From assembly GCA_964579135.1 (NCBI GenBank), contig CAZOFD010000010.1, forward strand, positions 1 through 53,636: a stretch of 53,636 bases of DNA, in the 5' to 3' direction. The notes below the pieces were generated by a model that did not search any database, had not been told where the DNA came from, and saw only the letters and a program-made list of their open reading frames with translations. The position numbers and the translations under genes are program-made. Positions 41,931-51,520 of this stretch are shown in pieces; the first letter of the stretch is position 1; each line of letters starts with the position of its first letter. This DNA is from CAG-390 sp964579135. GTDB lineage: Bacteria > Bacillota > Clostridia > Oscillospirales > CAG-272.

Positions 41931-44621
41931 ATGAAGCACTATACGGTAAGCGGAATGAGTTGCGCGGCATGCTCCGCACGAGTTGAAAAAGCCGTTTCGG
42001 AACTCGACGGCGTGACCGCGTGCACCGTCAGCCTTTTGACAAATTCGATGGCGGTCGAGGGCAACGTCGAAAACGCCGAAGTAATAGCGGCGGTGGAAGC
42101 CGCGGGATACGGAGCCGCAGTAAAAAGCGGCGAACGTCAAACGGGGGCTCCCGCCGCCGGAGCGGACGACCCGTTAGCCGACAAAGAAACACCCGTTTTA
42201 AAACGCAGGCTCATCGCCTCGATAGTTTTCCTTTTGCCGCTTATGTACCTATCGATGGGTCACACTATGTGGGGGTGGCGTTTGCCCGTGCGGCTCGAGG
42301 CAAATCCCGCAGCCATAGGTCTGTCACAGCTTTTGCTGTGCATTGCCGTAATGGTTATAAACAAAAAGTTCTTCGTCAACGGCGCAAAGGGAATTCGACA
42401 CCGCGCCCCGAATATGGACACGCTTGTCGCGCTCGGCTCCGCAGCGGCTTTCGTTTACAGCACGAGTATGCTTTTCGTACTGACCGACGCGCAAGCGCTC
42501 GGCAACACGTCTCTTGCAGAGCACTGCCTGCACGAATTCTATTTCGAGTCCGCGGCAATGATACTGACGCTCATCACCGTGGGCAAACTTCTCGAAGCAA
42601 GAGCAAAAGGCAAGACCACCGACGCATTGCGCGGACTTATAAAGCTATCCCCCGACAGCGCGACCGTTATTCGCAACGGCACGGAAATAAAGATCGCCGC
42701 CCGCGACGTCGTATGCGGTGATATATTCATCGTTCGCCCGGGCGAAACCATCCCCGTCGACGGGGTCGTAACCGACGGCGAAAGCGCAGTTAACGAAGCT
42801 GCGTTGACCGGAGAAAGCTTGCCCTCGGACAAAGCGACGGGAGATCGCGTATACGCCGCAACCGTCAACACTTCGGGATTCCTGAAATGTCGGGCGACAG
42901 ACGTCGGCGAGGACACCACCCTCTCAAAAATAATCGCGCTCGTAAGCGACGCCGCGGCAACGAAAGCGCCGATCGCAAAGATCGCGGACAAGGTTTCCGG
43001 GATATTCGTTCCCGCGGTAATATCCGTTTCCGTATTGACCGTGATAGGCTGGCTTATCGCCGGAAGCGAGATCGGGCACGCCCTTGCGCGCGGCATATCC
43101 GTGCTCGTTATCTCGTGCCCGTGCGCACTCGGACTTGCAACCCCCGTCGCAGTTATGGTCGGCAACGGAAAGGGCGCAAAACAGGGAATATTGTTCAAAA
43201 GCGCCGCCTCGCTTGAGATTATGGGCAAAGTAGACACGATCGTTATGGACAAGACCGGAACGCTGACCGTAGGCGAGCCGTCTGTCACGGACGTAATATG
43301 CAACGGCGACACAACGCAAGCCGAACTTATCGGCATCGCCGCCTCGCTCGAGGCAAAAAGCGAGCATCCTCTGGCACGCGCCGTACTCGCACGCGCCGAG
43401 AGCGACGGCATCGCGCTTGACGAGGTCAAAAATTTCGCCTCCGTAACGGGTAACGGCTTGCGCGGCGTGATAGGCGGCTTCGAAGCAGTAGGAGGAAACG
43501 CAAAATACGTCTCGTCATTCGCCGAGATCCCGAGCGAATTTGCCTCTCACGCGGACGACCTCGCCGCGAACGGAAAAACTCCGTTGTTTTTTGCCCTCAA
43601 AGGTCGCCTTGTCGGAATGATAGCCGTTGCGGACGAACTGAAAAGCGACAGTGCCGACGCCGTTGCGGAACTTCGTGCGCTCGGGCTTCGCACCGTTATG
43701 CTTACCGGTGACAACGAAAAAACGGCGCGCTCCGTAGGTGCGCGCGCGGGCGTTGACGAGATAGTCGCGGGCGTTCTGCCGAACGAAAAAGCCGACTGTA
43801 TTACGCGCCTTAAAGCAGAGGGAAAAGTCGCTATGGTCGGCGACGGAATAAACGACGCCCCCGCGTTGACCGTGGCGGACGTCGGAATAGCCATCGGCGC
43901 GGGCACGGATATCGCAATCGACGCGGCGGACGTAGTTCTTATGCACAGTCGTCTTTCGGATCTGCCCGCAACCGTGAGACTCAGCCACGCAACGCTTAGG
44001 ATCATTCGAGAAAATCTGTTTTGGGCGTTTATATACAACGCCGTCGGGATTCCGCTTGCTATGGGTATATTCACCTCCGCCCTCGGTTGGGAACTGAACC
44101 CTATGTTCGGCGCCGCGGCGATGAGTCTTTCGAGTTTTTGCGTGGTATCAAACGCGTTGCGGTTGAATTTTGTTAAAATTAACGGCAAAAAAGCAAGCAA
44201 AAAGCCCGAAAACTCTGCCAAACCTCTCGAAAATCAAGAAAAAAACGACGGCGCAAAGATTTGCGACGGCACAAAATGCAAAAACGAAAAAGAGCGCGAC
44301 GAGGCGAACGACTCGCCGCTCGCCTCGTCGGCAAGCGCCCCCGATGCGACCGACACCGCAGACGGTAAACGACTTGACACGTCGAATAATAATAACAAGG
44401 AGATAAAAACGATGAAAAAAACACTTTACGTTGAGGGTATGATGTGCTCGCATTGCGAGGGACACGTAAAAAAAGCTCTTGAGGCAATAAGCGGAGTTTC
44501 CGCCGCCGAGGCAAGCCACGTAAGCGGAACCGCCGAAGTAACGCTTACATCGAACGTTGACGACGCCTCGCTCCGCGCAGCTGTGGAAAACGCGGGATAC
44601 ACCGTTACCGACGTAAAATAA
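41931..44621 (+). CDS. copA: Copper-exporting P1B-ATPase CopA fused to a C-terminal CopZ domain
   Basis: An 896-residue protein. An N-terminal HMA domain (1-66, GMSCAACSARVEK) precedes the Cu-ATPase core with SCPCALGLATP, DKTGTLTVG, SEHPLARA, GDGINDAPALTV, Asn/Tyr in IYNAVG and MSLSSF in the last membrane helices, the Cu(I) pattern. The core ends near residue 747. An about 80-residue polar linker follows (Lys, Glu, Asn, Ser, with CDGTKC), then a second HMA domain (828-896, GMMCSHCEGHVKKAL). A separate start for that last part is described in the next entry. ATG 41931 after GGGGGAGAAACAACGCAA. Confidence 0.95.
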   Translation: MKHYTVSGMSCAACSARVEKAVSELDGVTACTVSLLTNSMAVEGNVENAEVIAAVEAAGYGAAVKSGERQTGAPAAGADDPLADKETPVLKRRLIASIVFLLPLMYLSMGHTMWGWRLPVRLEANPAAIGLSQLLLCIAVMVINKKFFVNGAKGIRHRAPNMDTLVALGSAAAFVYSTSMLFVLTDAQALGNTSLAEHCLHEFYFESAAMILTLITVGKLLEARAKGKTTDALRGLIKLSPDSATVIRNGTEIKIAARDVVCGDIFIVRPGETIPVDGVVTDGESAVNEAALTGESLPSDKATGDRVYAATVNTSGFLKCRATDVGEDTTLSKIIALVSDAAATKAPIAKIADKVSGIFVPAVISVSVLTVIGWLIAGSEIGHALARGISVLVISCPCALGLATPVAVMVGNGKGAKQGILFKSAASLEIMGKVDTIVMDKTGTLTVGEPSVTDVICNGDTTQAELIGIAASLEAKSEHPLARAVLARAESDGIALDEVKNFASVTGNGLRGVIGGFEAVGGNAKYVSSFAEIPSEFASHADDLAANGKTPLFFALKGRLVGMIAVADELKSDSADAVAELRALGLRTVMLTGDNEKTARSVGARAGVDEIVAGVLPNEKADCITRLKAEGKVAMVGDGINDAPALTVADVGIAIGAGTDIAIDAADVVLMHSRLSDLPATVRLSHATLRIIRENLFWAFIYNAVGIPLAMGIFTSALGWELNPMFGAAAMSLSSFCVVSNALRLNFVKINGKKASKKPENSAKPLENQEKNDGAKICDGTKCKNEKERDEANDSPLASSASAPDATDTADGKRLDTSNNNNKEIKTMKKTLYVEGMMCSHCEGHVKKALEAISGVSAAEASHVSGTAEVTLTSNVDDASLRAAVENAGYTVTDVK
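44412..44621 (+). CDS. copZ: CopZ-type copper chaperone from an internal in-frame start
   Basis: Inside copA, AAGGAG (44397-44402) lies nine bases before an in-frame ATG (44412), a strong ribosome-binding site in an otherwise low-complexity linker. Translation from it would give a free 69-residue HMA protein, KKTLYVEGMMCSHCEGH at the start, the size of CopZ. So one reading frame could yield both a CopA-CopZ fusion and a soluble chaperone. It may be a recent fusion of adjacent genes that kept the old start. Production of the short form is inferred. Confidence 0.6.
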   Translation: MKKTLYVEGMMCSHCEGHVKKALEAISGVSAAEASHVSGTAEVTLTSNVDDASLRAAVENAGYTVTDVK

Positions 44622-44635
44622 CGGCGAATATAACG

Positions 44636-44678
44636 AAAAGCAACTCGGGGAGCCTTGGGCTCCCCGAGTTGCTTTTTA
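44636..44678. terminator. Bidirectional terminator between copA and the GH94 gene
   Basis: A long perfect stem AAAAGCAACTCGGGGAGCC with its complement, loop TTG, and T-run. Confidence 0.93.
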
Positions 44679-44683
44679 TATAT

Positions 44684-46984
44684 TTACATATTGACTACAA
44701 CGACGTGATCTTTGCCGTCGCCCGCAAGCTTTACGCGTGCGCCGCTCGCTTGCCCGTCAACGGTCACGGATGAAACGCCCGATTGCTTTTTGTCGGGATT
44801 GTTGATAACGATACGATACGTATCTCCGCGGAATTTGCGCGTAAGCTCAACGCCGTCCCACTCGGAGGGAATGCACGGAGCAAGGGTAAACCCGTCGTAT
44901 TCCGGATGGAATCCGAGCATATACTGCACGACTGCACGGAACATCCAACCCGCGGTACCCGTTACCCACGCAAAGAGCGTTTTGCCCTTTTGGGGGTTAT
45001 CGGGACCGAAATACATATTCGTCAAAGCATACGGCTCGCAACCGGAATGTGCGGACGGATTGGTCTCGCTGTTGGGCATTATTTTAAGGATCGTGCGATA
45101 AGCCTCGTCTCCTCTTCCGAGCAGGCAGTCGGCAACGACCTTGAACGTGCCGCCGTGGCAATACGGCGTACCGTTCTCCCAAATGCCGGGGATAAAGCTC
45201 GTAAGTCTGCCTATGCGATTGTTAAACTTGGTGTAAGTGGGGTAAAGCGTCAGCGGACCGTAATCGCTGTCGAGATACTTATCTACGGAGGCTATGCATT
45301 TCTCCGCTCTCTCGCCCTCTGCGACCTCTGCGAGGATCGCCCAAGTTTGCGAGTTGAGATATATACGCCCCTCTTCTTCTTCGTGGCTGCCGACCTTTTC
45401 GTTATAGTCGTTTATAGCGGCGAGATACCACTCTCCGTCCCAAGCCTCTTTGTTGACCGCCGCAATCATCTTTTCGCGGCGCGCAAGCATCTCGTCTCTG
45501 ACGGCAACGTCTCCGAGCAAGGATTCCGCTATCTCTGCGGCGTTCTTAAGCGCGTAGCAAAGTGCGATAGACGTCCAAACCGACTCGCCTTTGCCTTTAA
45601 GTCCGGTCATATTAAGGGAGTCGTTCCAGTCTCCGTCGCGCGAGTGAACGAGACCGTGCTCGCCGATATCGTCGGAAGCGAAACGCATAGCGGTCAGGAT
45701 ATGACCCCAAACGGTATCCTCGCCCTCGTCAAGATATTTTACGGGGTGATTTAGGAAGTCGACGTCTCCGGTCTCCTTGATATACGCGTTAACGGTAGGC
45801 GTAACCCAAGTGGGTCCGTCGGAATACACGTGGTGGTCGAGAGGGAGCCACCCGCGAACGCAACGCCCGTCGGAGTACATATAAGTCAGCGTTTCGAGTA
45901 TCTTTTCCTTGGCAAGTGCGGGGTTAAACGAAGCGACTGCCCACGCGTCCTGAAGCTGGTCGCGGAATCCCTTGCCGGTATCGCGTCCGACCTCGGCGCA
46001 AAGCTGAACCTGCTGCTTGAGCCAATAATTCGTCAGGCAGTTAATCTTTTCGTTGGGGGTGGAAACGTAGATCCCCGAGGATACCTCCTGCTTGAGAGCG
46101 AGGAGTGCGCGATAATCCTCCTCTATCTTGCCCTCGGCAAAGAGTTTTTGACAAATATCCGCGGCAATGCTCATCTCCGAAGCGTCGCCTATCAAAACGT
46201 AAAGGCTGACGCTCTCTCCCGCCGCAAGCTCGACGTCGTGCTGAAGCGCACCGCACATCTGCTCGCAAGCAGAGAAATTGTTTGCCAATTTGTCAAGCGC
46301 GATCGCCTCGGGCGCAACGATAGAACCGTACACTCCGAGGAAGCCTTTGCGCGAAGTTTCAAACGCCGTCGGCTTAACGCTCGAAGCGATGAATCCGTTA
46401 AACCACTCGTGCGGACGCTCCATAGCCTTGTTGAAACACATAACGAGGTTATGCTCCTCGTCGTACTCGGCGTGAACGTAAGAGTTGTAGTCGCTGTATC
46501 TCTGGTATCCGACGAGCTCGAAATCGACAAACGAATAAAGCGAAACGCTTTTTCCCTCGGTTGTCTTGTTCTCGAGAGTGATCTTCCAGATCTCGCAGGG
46601 GTCGCAGTCGTTTACGTATACTCTTGCCGTCGCGGCAACGCCCTCGCACTCGCCGTGGATCTCGCTGTATCCGAGACCGTGCGTGCAATAATAATTTTCT
46701 ATCGGGGTAAGAGTGGGATAAAGTCCCGGGTTAAAGACAGTACCGGTCGCCTTGTTCTTTACGTAAAAATATCTGTTTCCGTCGCGAATAACGGAGCATC
46801 TGCCCTTTCCGTCGGGGTCGATATACGCCAATGCGCGTTGACCGTAAGCGCCGACGCCGCCGCCGTTTTGATTAACGCCGGAGAGCACGCGAGCATTCCA
46901 AATATAGTTGAGTTGGGGACGGGGAGTACGGGGATTCGTGATCCTAAACTCCTTTTCCGCCACAAAATTTCCGTATGAATTCAT
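44684..46984 (-). CDS. GH94 glycoside phosphorylase (cellobiose/chitobiose phosphorylase family)
   Basis: A 766-residue GH94 enzyme: N-terminal beta-sandwich, (alpha/alpha)6 barrel with GFRDQLQDAWAV, the catalytic Asp455 in GDWNDSLN followed by GKGESVWTS, and NGTPYCHGGTFKV and TGTAGWMFRAVVQY near the end. Such enzymes split a beta-glucoside with phosphate to a sugar-1-phosphate. Substrate (cellobiose, chitobiose, laminaribiose or other) cannot be read by eye. Start ATG 46984 after GAAAGGCAAAA. No signal peptide, so it acts on imported sugar. It is the last gene of the carbohydrate locus on the minus strand. Confidence 0.9.
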   Translation of the reverse strand: MNSYGNFVAEKEFRITNPRTPRPQLNYIWNARVLSGVNQNGGGVGAYGQRALAYIDPDGKGRCSVIRDGNRYFYVKNKATGTVFNPGLYPTLTPIENYYCTHGLGYSEIHGECEGVAATARVYVNDCDPCEIWKITLENKTTEGKSVSLYSFVDFELVGYQRYSDYNSYVHAEYDEEHNLVMCFNKAMERPHEWFNGFIASSVKPTAFETSRKGFLGVYGSIVAPEAIALDKLANNFSACEQMCGALQHDVELAAGESVSLYVLIGDASEMSIAADICQKLFAEGKIEEDYRALLALKQEVSSGIYVSTPNEKINCLTNYWLKQQVQLCAEVGRDTGKGFRDQLQDAWAVASFNPALAKEKILETLTYMYSDGRCVRGWLPLDHHVYSDGPTWVTPTVNAYIKETGDVDFLNHPVKYLDEGEDTVWGHILTAMRFASDDIGEHGLVHSRDGDWNDSLNMTGLKGKGESVWTSIALCYALKNAAEIAESLLGDVAVRDEMLARREKMIAAVNKEAWDGEWYLAAINDYNEKVGSHEEEEGRIYLNSQTWAILAEVAEGERAEKCIASVDKYLDSDYGPLTLYPTYTKFNNRIGRLTSFIPGIWENGTPYCHGGTFKVVADCLLGRGDEAYRTILKIMPNSETNPSAHSGCEPYALTNMYFGPDNPQKGKTLFAWVTGTAGWMFRAVVQYMLGFHPEYDGFTLAPCIPSEWDGVELTRKFRGDTYRIVINNPDKKQSGVSSVTVDGQASGARVKLAGDGKDHVVVVNM

Positions 46985-47060
46985 TTTTGCCTTTCGGTCC
47001 GACCTACCTTGGGCGGACGCGCTTCCTTTCGTAATAAGTGATATACTTCCGTCAACGCCG

Positions 47061-47092
47061 CACGATTTGCGGCGCACGGAACGCAAATCGTG
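47061..47092 (-). other. Intergenic hairpin between beta-helix and GH94 genes
   Basis: 11-bp stem CACGATTTGCG/CGCAAATCGTG with a 10-base loop; no T run on the minus strand. It may attenuate or stabilise the transcript. Confidence 0.5.
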
Positions 47093-47097
47093 AAAAA

Positions 47098-48126
47098 TTA
47101 TTTTTTTCTTTCGACAACTCTGCCGACGAGATAGTCCTCATACTGCTTGTTTTGTATGAGATTCGGGTTGGTCATCGGATTCTCGAGCATACCGACGCCG
47201 CCTTCCTCGGCAACGATCAAAAGCGAATTTTTCGTCGTTTTGAGGAAGTTGACGCGCGGACTTCTTACGATAGAGTTAAATTGCCCGTTAGAGCGGAAAC
47301 CGCAACATTCGCCGCCCTTGTCGGTGTACCACATAACGTAGGAGTCGTTATAGATATTGTTGCAACTGCCCTCGAGGGAGAAGCCGGTGCAAAACTGGTC
47401 GCTGTAACAGTTGTCGTAGAAGTTATCGTTCTTTTGGTCTACGAATCCGACGCTGGTAAGATAATTATCTATGCTTGCAAGTTCCTTTTCGAATATATAA
47501 AGCGGGTGCAGATTGCGCAAAAGGTTGCCGCCGCTGAGAAGCACGATGCCCTTGTGCACGCTTGCTATACGCATATTCGTAAGCGTGTTGTCATGCCCGT
47601 CGACAAGCACGCCGATCGAATCGAGGGACGCGCAACCGACGATATTTACGTCGCGTACGTCCGCATCCGAAGAGCGGTTATTCGCACCCCATTTGATGTG
47701 GATGCCGACTACCGTGTTTTTGATGGAGACTTCGCGGATAGCGGTCTCTCTGCCGCTGTCGATGGATATACCGTTCGCCTTTCCCTTGCCGTCGATTATA
47801 CCGCCGCGGAAGTAATAGTTGCTGCCGGGAATACCGATCTCGTTAAAAGGCTCCGCCGCGCCGAGACGAACGAGCGCCTCTTTTTCGCTCCAATCATCGG
47901 TTGCACGCAGCACCGCATAGCAGGAAAGCTCAAGCGAAACGCTATGTACGGGGTTGGCGGGAGTCATTATCGGCTTTGAGAGCAGATACTCTCCGTCGGG
48001 GAAATAGATGGTTCTGTTGGGATTTTCGTTTATAACCTTTTGAATTGCGTCCGACACGTCCACCCCGGAATTTGCGGGAACGTAGTCGGTTATGATAAGG
48101 TAACCCATAGCTCTTGCTTCTGTCAT
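47098..48126 (-). CDS. Right-handed beta-helix (pectate-lyase-like) protein, copy 1
   Basis: A 342-residue protein with no signal peptide. N-terminal DVSDAIQKVINENPNRTIYFPDGEY is the pectate-lyase-3 (Pectate_lyase_3) start seen in polygalacturonase-like and phage-tailspike-like folds; repeated beta-helix rungs follow (GGIIDGKGKANGISIDSG, ADVRDVNIVG, DNTLTNMRIASV). Catalytic residues cannot be assigned. A paralogue lies at 49163. Strong ribosome-binding site AAGGAGAGATCGAA. It probably handles a polysaccharide, but its location and reaction are unknown. Confidence 0.8.
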   Translation of the reverse strand: MTEARAMGYLIITDYVPANSGVDVSDAIQKVINENPNRTIYFPDGEYLLSKPIMTPANPVHSVSLELSCYAVLRATDDWSEKEALVRLGAAEPFNEIGIPGSNYYFRGGIIDGKGKANGISIDSGRETAIREVSIKNTVVGIHIKWGANNRSSDADVRDVNIVGCASLDSIGVLVDGHDNTLTNMRIASVHKGIVLLSGGNLLRNLHPLYIFEKELASIDNYLTSVGFVDQKNDNFYDNCYSDQFCTGFSLEGSCNNIYNDSYVMWYTDKGGECCGFRSNGQFNSIVRSPRVNFLKTTKNSLLIVAEEGGVGMLENPMTNPNLIQNKQYEDYLVGRVVERKK

Positions 48127-48169
48127 TTCGATCTCTCCTTATAAAAACAGATTATTTGCAAAAAATAAA

Positions 48170-49027
48170 TTATTTGACTTGTGCGGAAGAATATCTCGTT
48201 GTATAAACAACGCCCTGCCCCGGCGAAAGCAACTTGTATCCGTCCTCGATATTAAGGCCGTTTACCTTGCCCGCCTGCGGCTCGACGCACAGGAAGCCCG
48301 ATTCGCCCCTGCCGTTATACATAATCCAATAATCGAAATTATCGGACACCTCGTACAAAACGTCGCCTATGCGCGCAACGTTGCCCGCCGACTCGTAATA
48401 TCCGACGATCTCCAAGCCCTTTGACGGGGAACCGGTCAAATATCTTCGCTCTTGCTCGGTAAGGTCCAAGTATCTTCCCGTAGGTATATCGATCGCGTCG
48501 TGCTCCTGACGCTTTGATATGGGAAGCGAAAATGATTCCGGCTCGACGAAAGTCGAATGCAGGCAAAAAGTATACGGCATATTGCCGCTGCCGGTGTTAA
48601 CTATCTCGTATTTTTGCGAGAAGCCCTCGTCGTCAACGGAGTAGGTAACCGTCATATCGAAATCAAACGGATATACCGCACCCGTATTCGAAAACTTCAG
48701 CGTTACCGACGTATCGCTTTGACTTACTATCGCAAAAGGTTGACGGTGAACGGTGCCGTGCAGATGAGAATTCGTGCGCGGCTCGGTTATCGGCAACGAA
48801 TATTCGACGCCCTCGAAAGAAAACTTGCCGCGATAGATCCTGTTTGCCGGCAACAGTATCGGCGAACCCTGGAGATACGGGTCGGCGGCAAGTTGCGCTT
48901 CGTCCTCGAGCGGTCGAAAAACGTCCTTGCCGCAATGACGGAAAAATATCGCGTTTCCGCCCAAACGAGCGCAAACGCCGACCTCCCAGTCGCCTTTTTT
49001 TATCACTACGGTATCTTTGATATTCAT
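48170..49027 (-). CDS. Aldose 1-epimerase family protein
   Basis: A 285-residue galactose-mutarotase-like protein. Conserved positions: NSHLHGTV (active-site His), TFCLHSTF (second His) and FLCVEPQAG (catalytic Glu). It interconverts anomers of a free sugar, which fits the neighbouring phosphorylase, whose substrate may need a given anomer. ATG 49027 after AAGGAGATCTTTT. It lies between the two beta-helix genes. Confidence 0.88.
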   Translation of the reverse strand: MNIKDTVVIKKGDWEVGVCARLGGNAIFFRHCGKDVFRPLEDEAQLAADPYLQGSPILLPANRIYRGKFSFEGVEYSLPITEPRTNSHLHGTVHRQPFAIVSQSDTSVTLKFSNTGAVYPFDFDMTVTYSVDDEGFSQKYEIVNTGSGNMPYTFCLHSTFVEPESFSLPISKRQEHDAIDIPTGRYLDLTEQERRYLTGSPSKGLEIVGYYESAGNVARIGDVLYEVSDNFDYWIMYNGRGESGFLCVEPQAGKVNGLNIEDGYKLLSPGQGVVYTTRYSSAQVK

Positions 49028-49055
49028 AAAAGATCTCCTTGATATTTATATTTGA

Positions 49056-49085
49056 ATTATACAATAAACCGCCGTGTTTTGTCAA
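49056..49085 (-). promoter_or_regulatory. Promoter of the epimerase/beta-helix/GH94 group
   Basis: Minus strand: TTGACA (49080-49085), 18 bases, TATAAT (49056-49061). Confidence 0.82.
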
Positions 49086-49113
49086 TAGAAATCGGCGAAA
49101 GCGGCAAAATACA

Positions 49114-49144
49114 AAAGCAGGCGCGCCTTTGGCGCGCCTGCTTT
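49114..49144 (-). terminator. Terminator after beta-helix copy 2
   Basis: 14-bp perfect stem AAGCAGGCGCGCC type (49114-49127 with 49131-49144), T-rich tail on the minus strand. Confidence 0.85.
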
Positions 49145-49162
49145 ATATGCCCGTACGCTCGA

Positions 49163-50182
49163 TCAAAGCAAGTGGATAACTCCGCCCTCGAGGTAATCCT
49201 CGTACGTTTTGTCGGTGGCGTATTTATCTTTCATTATGGGGTGTGAAATTATACCCGCACCGCCTTTGTTCGCAACGGTAATATAAGAATTTTCGGGTTT
49301 GGACGAGCAAAATTCGACTTTGCAACCGCTCATAAGCGAATTGAATTTGTCAACTGCGTGGAACCCGCGGTGCAACCTTACGTCGTTGTTATACCAGAAG
49401 CAGTAGCAGTTGATATAATTGCTGACGGTTTTCGCCTCCATACGGAAGCCGGTGGCAAACTGATCGCTGTAACAAGTATCGTACCAGTTTCCGCTCGCGT
49501 GATCCCAAAAACCTACGCTGTCGTCGTATTTGCCCTCAAGTTCGGGGGTAAAGATGTAAAGCGGGTGTATACATCTGAAAAAGTTTCCGCCGAAATGTAC
49601 CTCAACGCCGACGTAAACGGAAGCGATACGCATATTCGTAAAGGTGTTGTCCGCGCCCTCGACTATAACTCCGACCGAATCCTTCTTGCCCGTGCCGACG
49701 ATATTAACGTCGCGCACGTCTGCGTCGGACGAGCAGTTGTTTGCGCCGTACTTAATGCGTATACCGACCTTTACGTGCTTCAAAGAAACGTTGCTTATCC
49801 GCGTCTCTCTGCCGCTGTCGATCGAGATTCCGCTTGCTTTGCCGTTACCGTCGACGATACCGCCGTTTATACCGTAGTTGCTGCCGTTCGTATCGATGTC
49901 GTTAAAAGGCTCCGCCGCGCCGAACATTATCATCGCGTCGTCGCTCTGCCAATCGTCGCAAGCCTTGATCACCGCATAATTGGCAAGCTCGAGATGCACC
50001 GAACGTACGGGATTTGCCGACGTTTTGAGCGGCTGCGAAATAAGATACTCTCCGTCGGGAAAATAAAGCGTTTTGTTCGGGTTTTCGTTTATGAGTTTTT
50101 GCAGTTCCGCCGCAACGTCACAGCACGAATTTGCCTTAACGTAATCGGTAACCACAACGCACCCCGAGTTTCTTATATCCAT
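49163..50182 (-). CDS. Right-handed beta-helix (pectate-lyase-like) protein, copy 2
   Basis: A 339-residue paralogue of the 47098 gene with no signal peptide. The two share the N-terminal INENPN-[RK]-T-[IL]-YFPDGEYL, the SGISIDSGRET and SDADVRDVNIVG segments, TNMRIASV and HPLYIF. The copies diverge most in their C-terminal third. ATG 50182 follows CGGAGAAAAAT; the frame runs on upstream without a start signal. Confidence 0.78.
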   Translation of the reverse strand: MDIRNSGCVVVTDYVKANSCCDVAAELQKLINENPNKTLYFPDGEYLISQPLKTSANPVRSVHLELANYAVIKACDDWQSDDAMIMFGAAEPFNDIDTNGSNYGINGGIVDGNGKASGISIDSGRETRISNVSLKHVKVGIRIKYGANNCSSDADVRDVNIVGTGKKDSVGVIVEGADNTFTNMRIASVYVGVEVHFGGNFFRCIHPLYIFTPELEGKYDDSVGFWDHASGNWYDTCYSDQFATGFRMEAKTVSNYINCYCFWYNNDVRLHRGFHAVDKFNSLMSGCKVEFCSSKPENSYITVANKGGAGIISHPIMKDKYATDKTYEDYLEGGVIHLL

Positions 50183-50260
50183 ATTTTTCTCCGTTCCGCC
50201 GCCAATCGCGGCATAAATGATTTTATTCTCACGCGCCGCAAAACGGCGGCGCAAACGCAC

Positions 50261-51520
50261 TTATTGTGCGTTCTCTCCCATTTGCGGGACCGTGCGCTCG
50301 GCATTACCCCAAGTTTCGAGATCGGTAATGACGATATTCGTTTCTCTTGCGACAAGATCGGTCTTGCCCTCTTCGAAAAACTTTTTGTTTATCTCAAGCG
50401 ACGACACGTAAGCCTTTTCGGGGTTGTCGTAATGTCTCGAGGAAACTGGCCACAAAATAATGCTTGCGTTGTTCAGCGCATACACGCTTTGCGGCTCCGT
50501 ATTGTCGTAACCGTGGTGAGTTACCTGAAGAACGTCGCTGTCGAGCTCCTTGCCGTATGCCGCGGAAAGGTAACGGTTTTGATTCCCCTCGGAATCGGCA
50601 AGCAAAAGGAGCGTTTTGCCGGCAAACCAAACCTTTGTAACGACGCTCGAGTTGTTGTGCGATTGGAGCGACTCGGGCAAAACGATATCCTGAGAGCCGA
50701 GCACTGTCGTATCGAGATCTGCAAAACGGAATTTTTGCCCGGGGTGCGCCTTAACGACACTCTCGGGTTTCCATCTTTCTATCGAATCGCTCATCCAACT
50801 AAGGCGTTTCGCCTGAACGGGACCCGCCGCTATCATCCAATCATCCGAGGGCTGGTTGTATATGACCTGCTTTACCGTAATATGCGCGCGGCACTCCTCG
50901 CATTCCGACATATCCATAAACGCACCCATATGGTCGTTGTGAATATGCGTAAGAAGCCAGCCCGAAATAACGATATTATCGGGATCGTCGGCAAGTTCTC
51001 TGAGCGTTTGATACATCCATCTCCAAACACCGCGCCCTTCGGATCCCTCGTCGGAAATACCGCCGTCCACAACGTAAAAAGTACCGTCTGCGAGCTTAAA
51101 TACAAAGCCCATACCGCCGGGATAGCCCGTTTGCCCGTTTCCGATCATCGTAAAAGAACGCGACGTGCACGCGTTGCCCTGCGTTTTTTCATCGTACGTC
51201 GGGAGAGCAAACTTTTCACGACTGTCGACCGCAGTCCTTATCTCTCGGCGACACGGAAAAAACATAACGTTTACGATTGACTTGTTTGAAACACAGGTGG
51301 CGAATCTGTTTTCGCCGATCGCATTCGTCGCGTGGCAGGCAAAACCCGCCTCACCGAGTTCAGTCACGTACTTTTCGAATACGTCGAGCGTTGCGCCCGA
51401 GGTAAGGCAGAGCACGCACCCATCGCCAGCATCAAACAACTCCGCCTGCCCCTCGCCGACGCGGCATACCGGCACGAATTCGCCGGCAAACTCGATTGCA
51501 TTTTCTTTTGTGGTATTCAT
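50261..51520 (-). CDS. Metallo-beta-lactamase-fold hydrolase, predicted cytoplasmic
   Basis: A 419-residue protein with the metal-binding motif THIHNDHMGAF (192-197) preceded by a beta-lactamase-like fold start (FVFKLADGTFYVVDGG), and later LLLLADSEGNQNR and VLQVTHHGYDN. This is the ComEC/Rec2-type MBL subgroup. It has no signal peptide, unlike its relative at 51702; the shared part begins near residue 97. The reaction is unknown; related proteins cleave phosphodiesters or sugar-ester bonds. ATG 51520 after AAGGAGCAAGATT. Confidence 0.85.
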   Translation of the reverse strand: MNTTKENAIEFAGEFVPVCRVGEGQAELFDAGDGCVLCLTSGATLDVFEKYVTELGEAGFACHATNAIGENRFATCVSNKSIVNVMFFPCRREIRTAVDSREKFALPTYDEKTQGNACTSRSFTMIGNGQTGYPGGMGFVFKLADGTFYVVDGGISDEGSEGRGVWRWMYQTLRELADDPDNIVISGWLLTHIHNDHMGAFMDMSECEECRAHITVKQVIYNQPSDDWMIAAGPVQAKRLSWMSDSIERWKPESVVKAHPGQKFRFADLDTTVLGSQDIVLPESLQSHNNSSVVTKVWFAGKTLLLLADSEGNQNRYLSAAYGKELDSDVLQVTHHGYDNTEPQSVYALNNASIILWPVSSRHYDNPEKAYVSSLEINKKFFEEGKTDLVARETNIVITDLETWGNAERTVPQMGENAQ

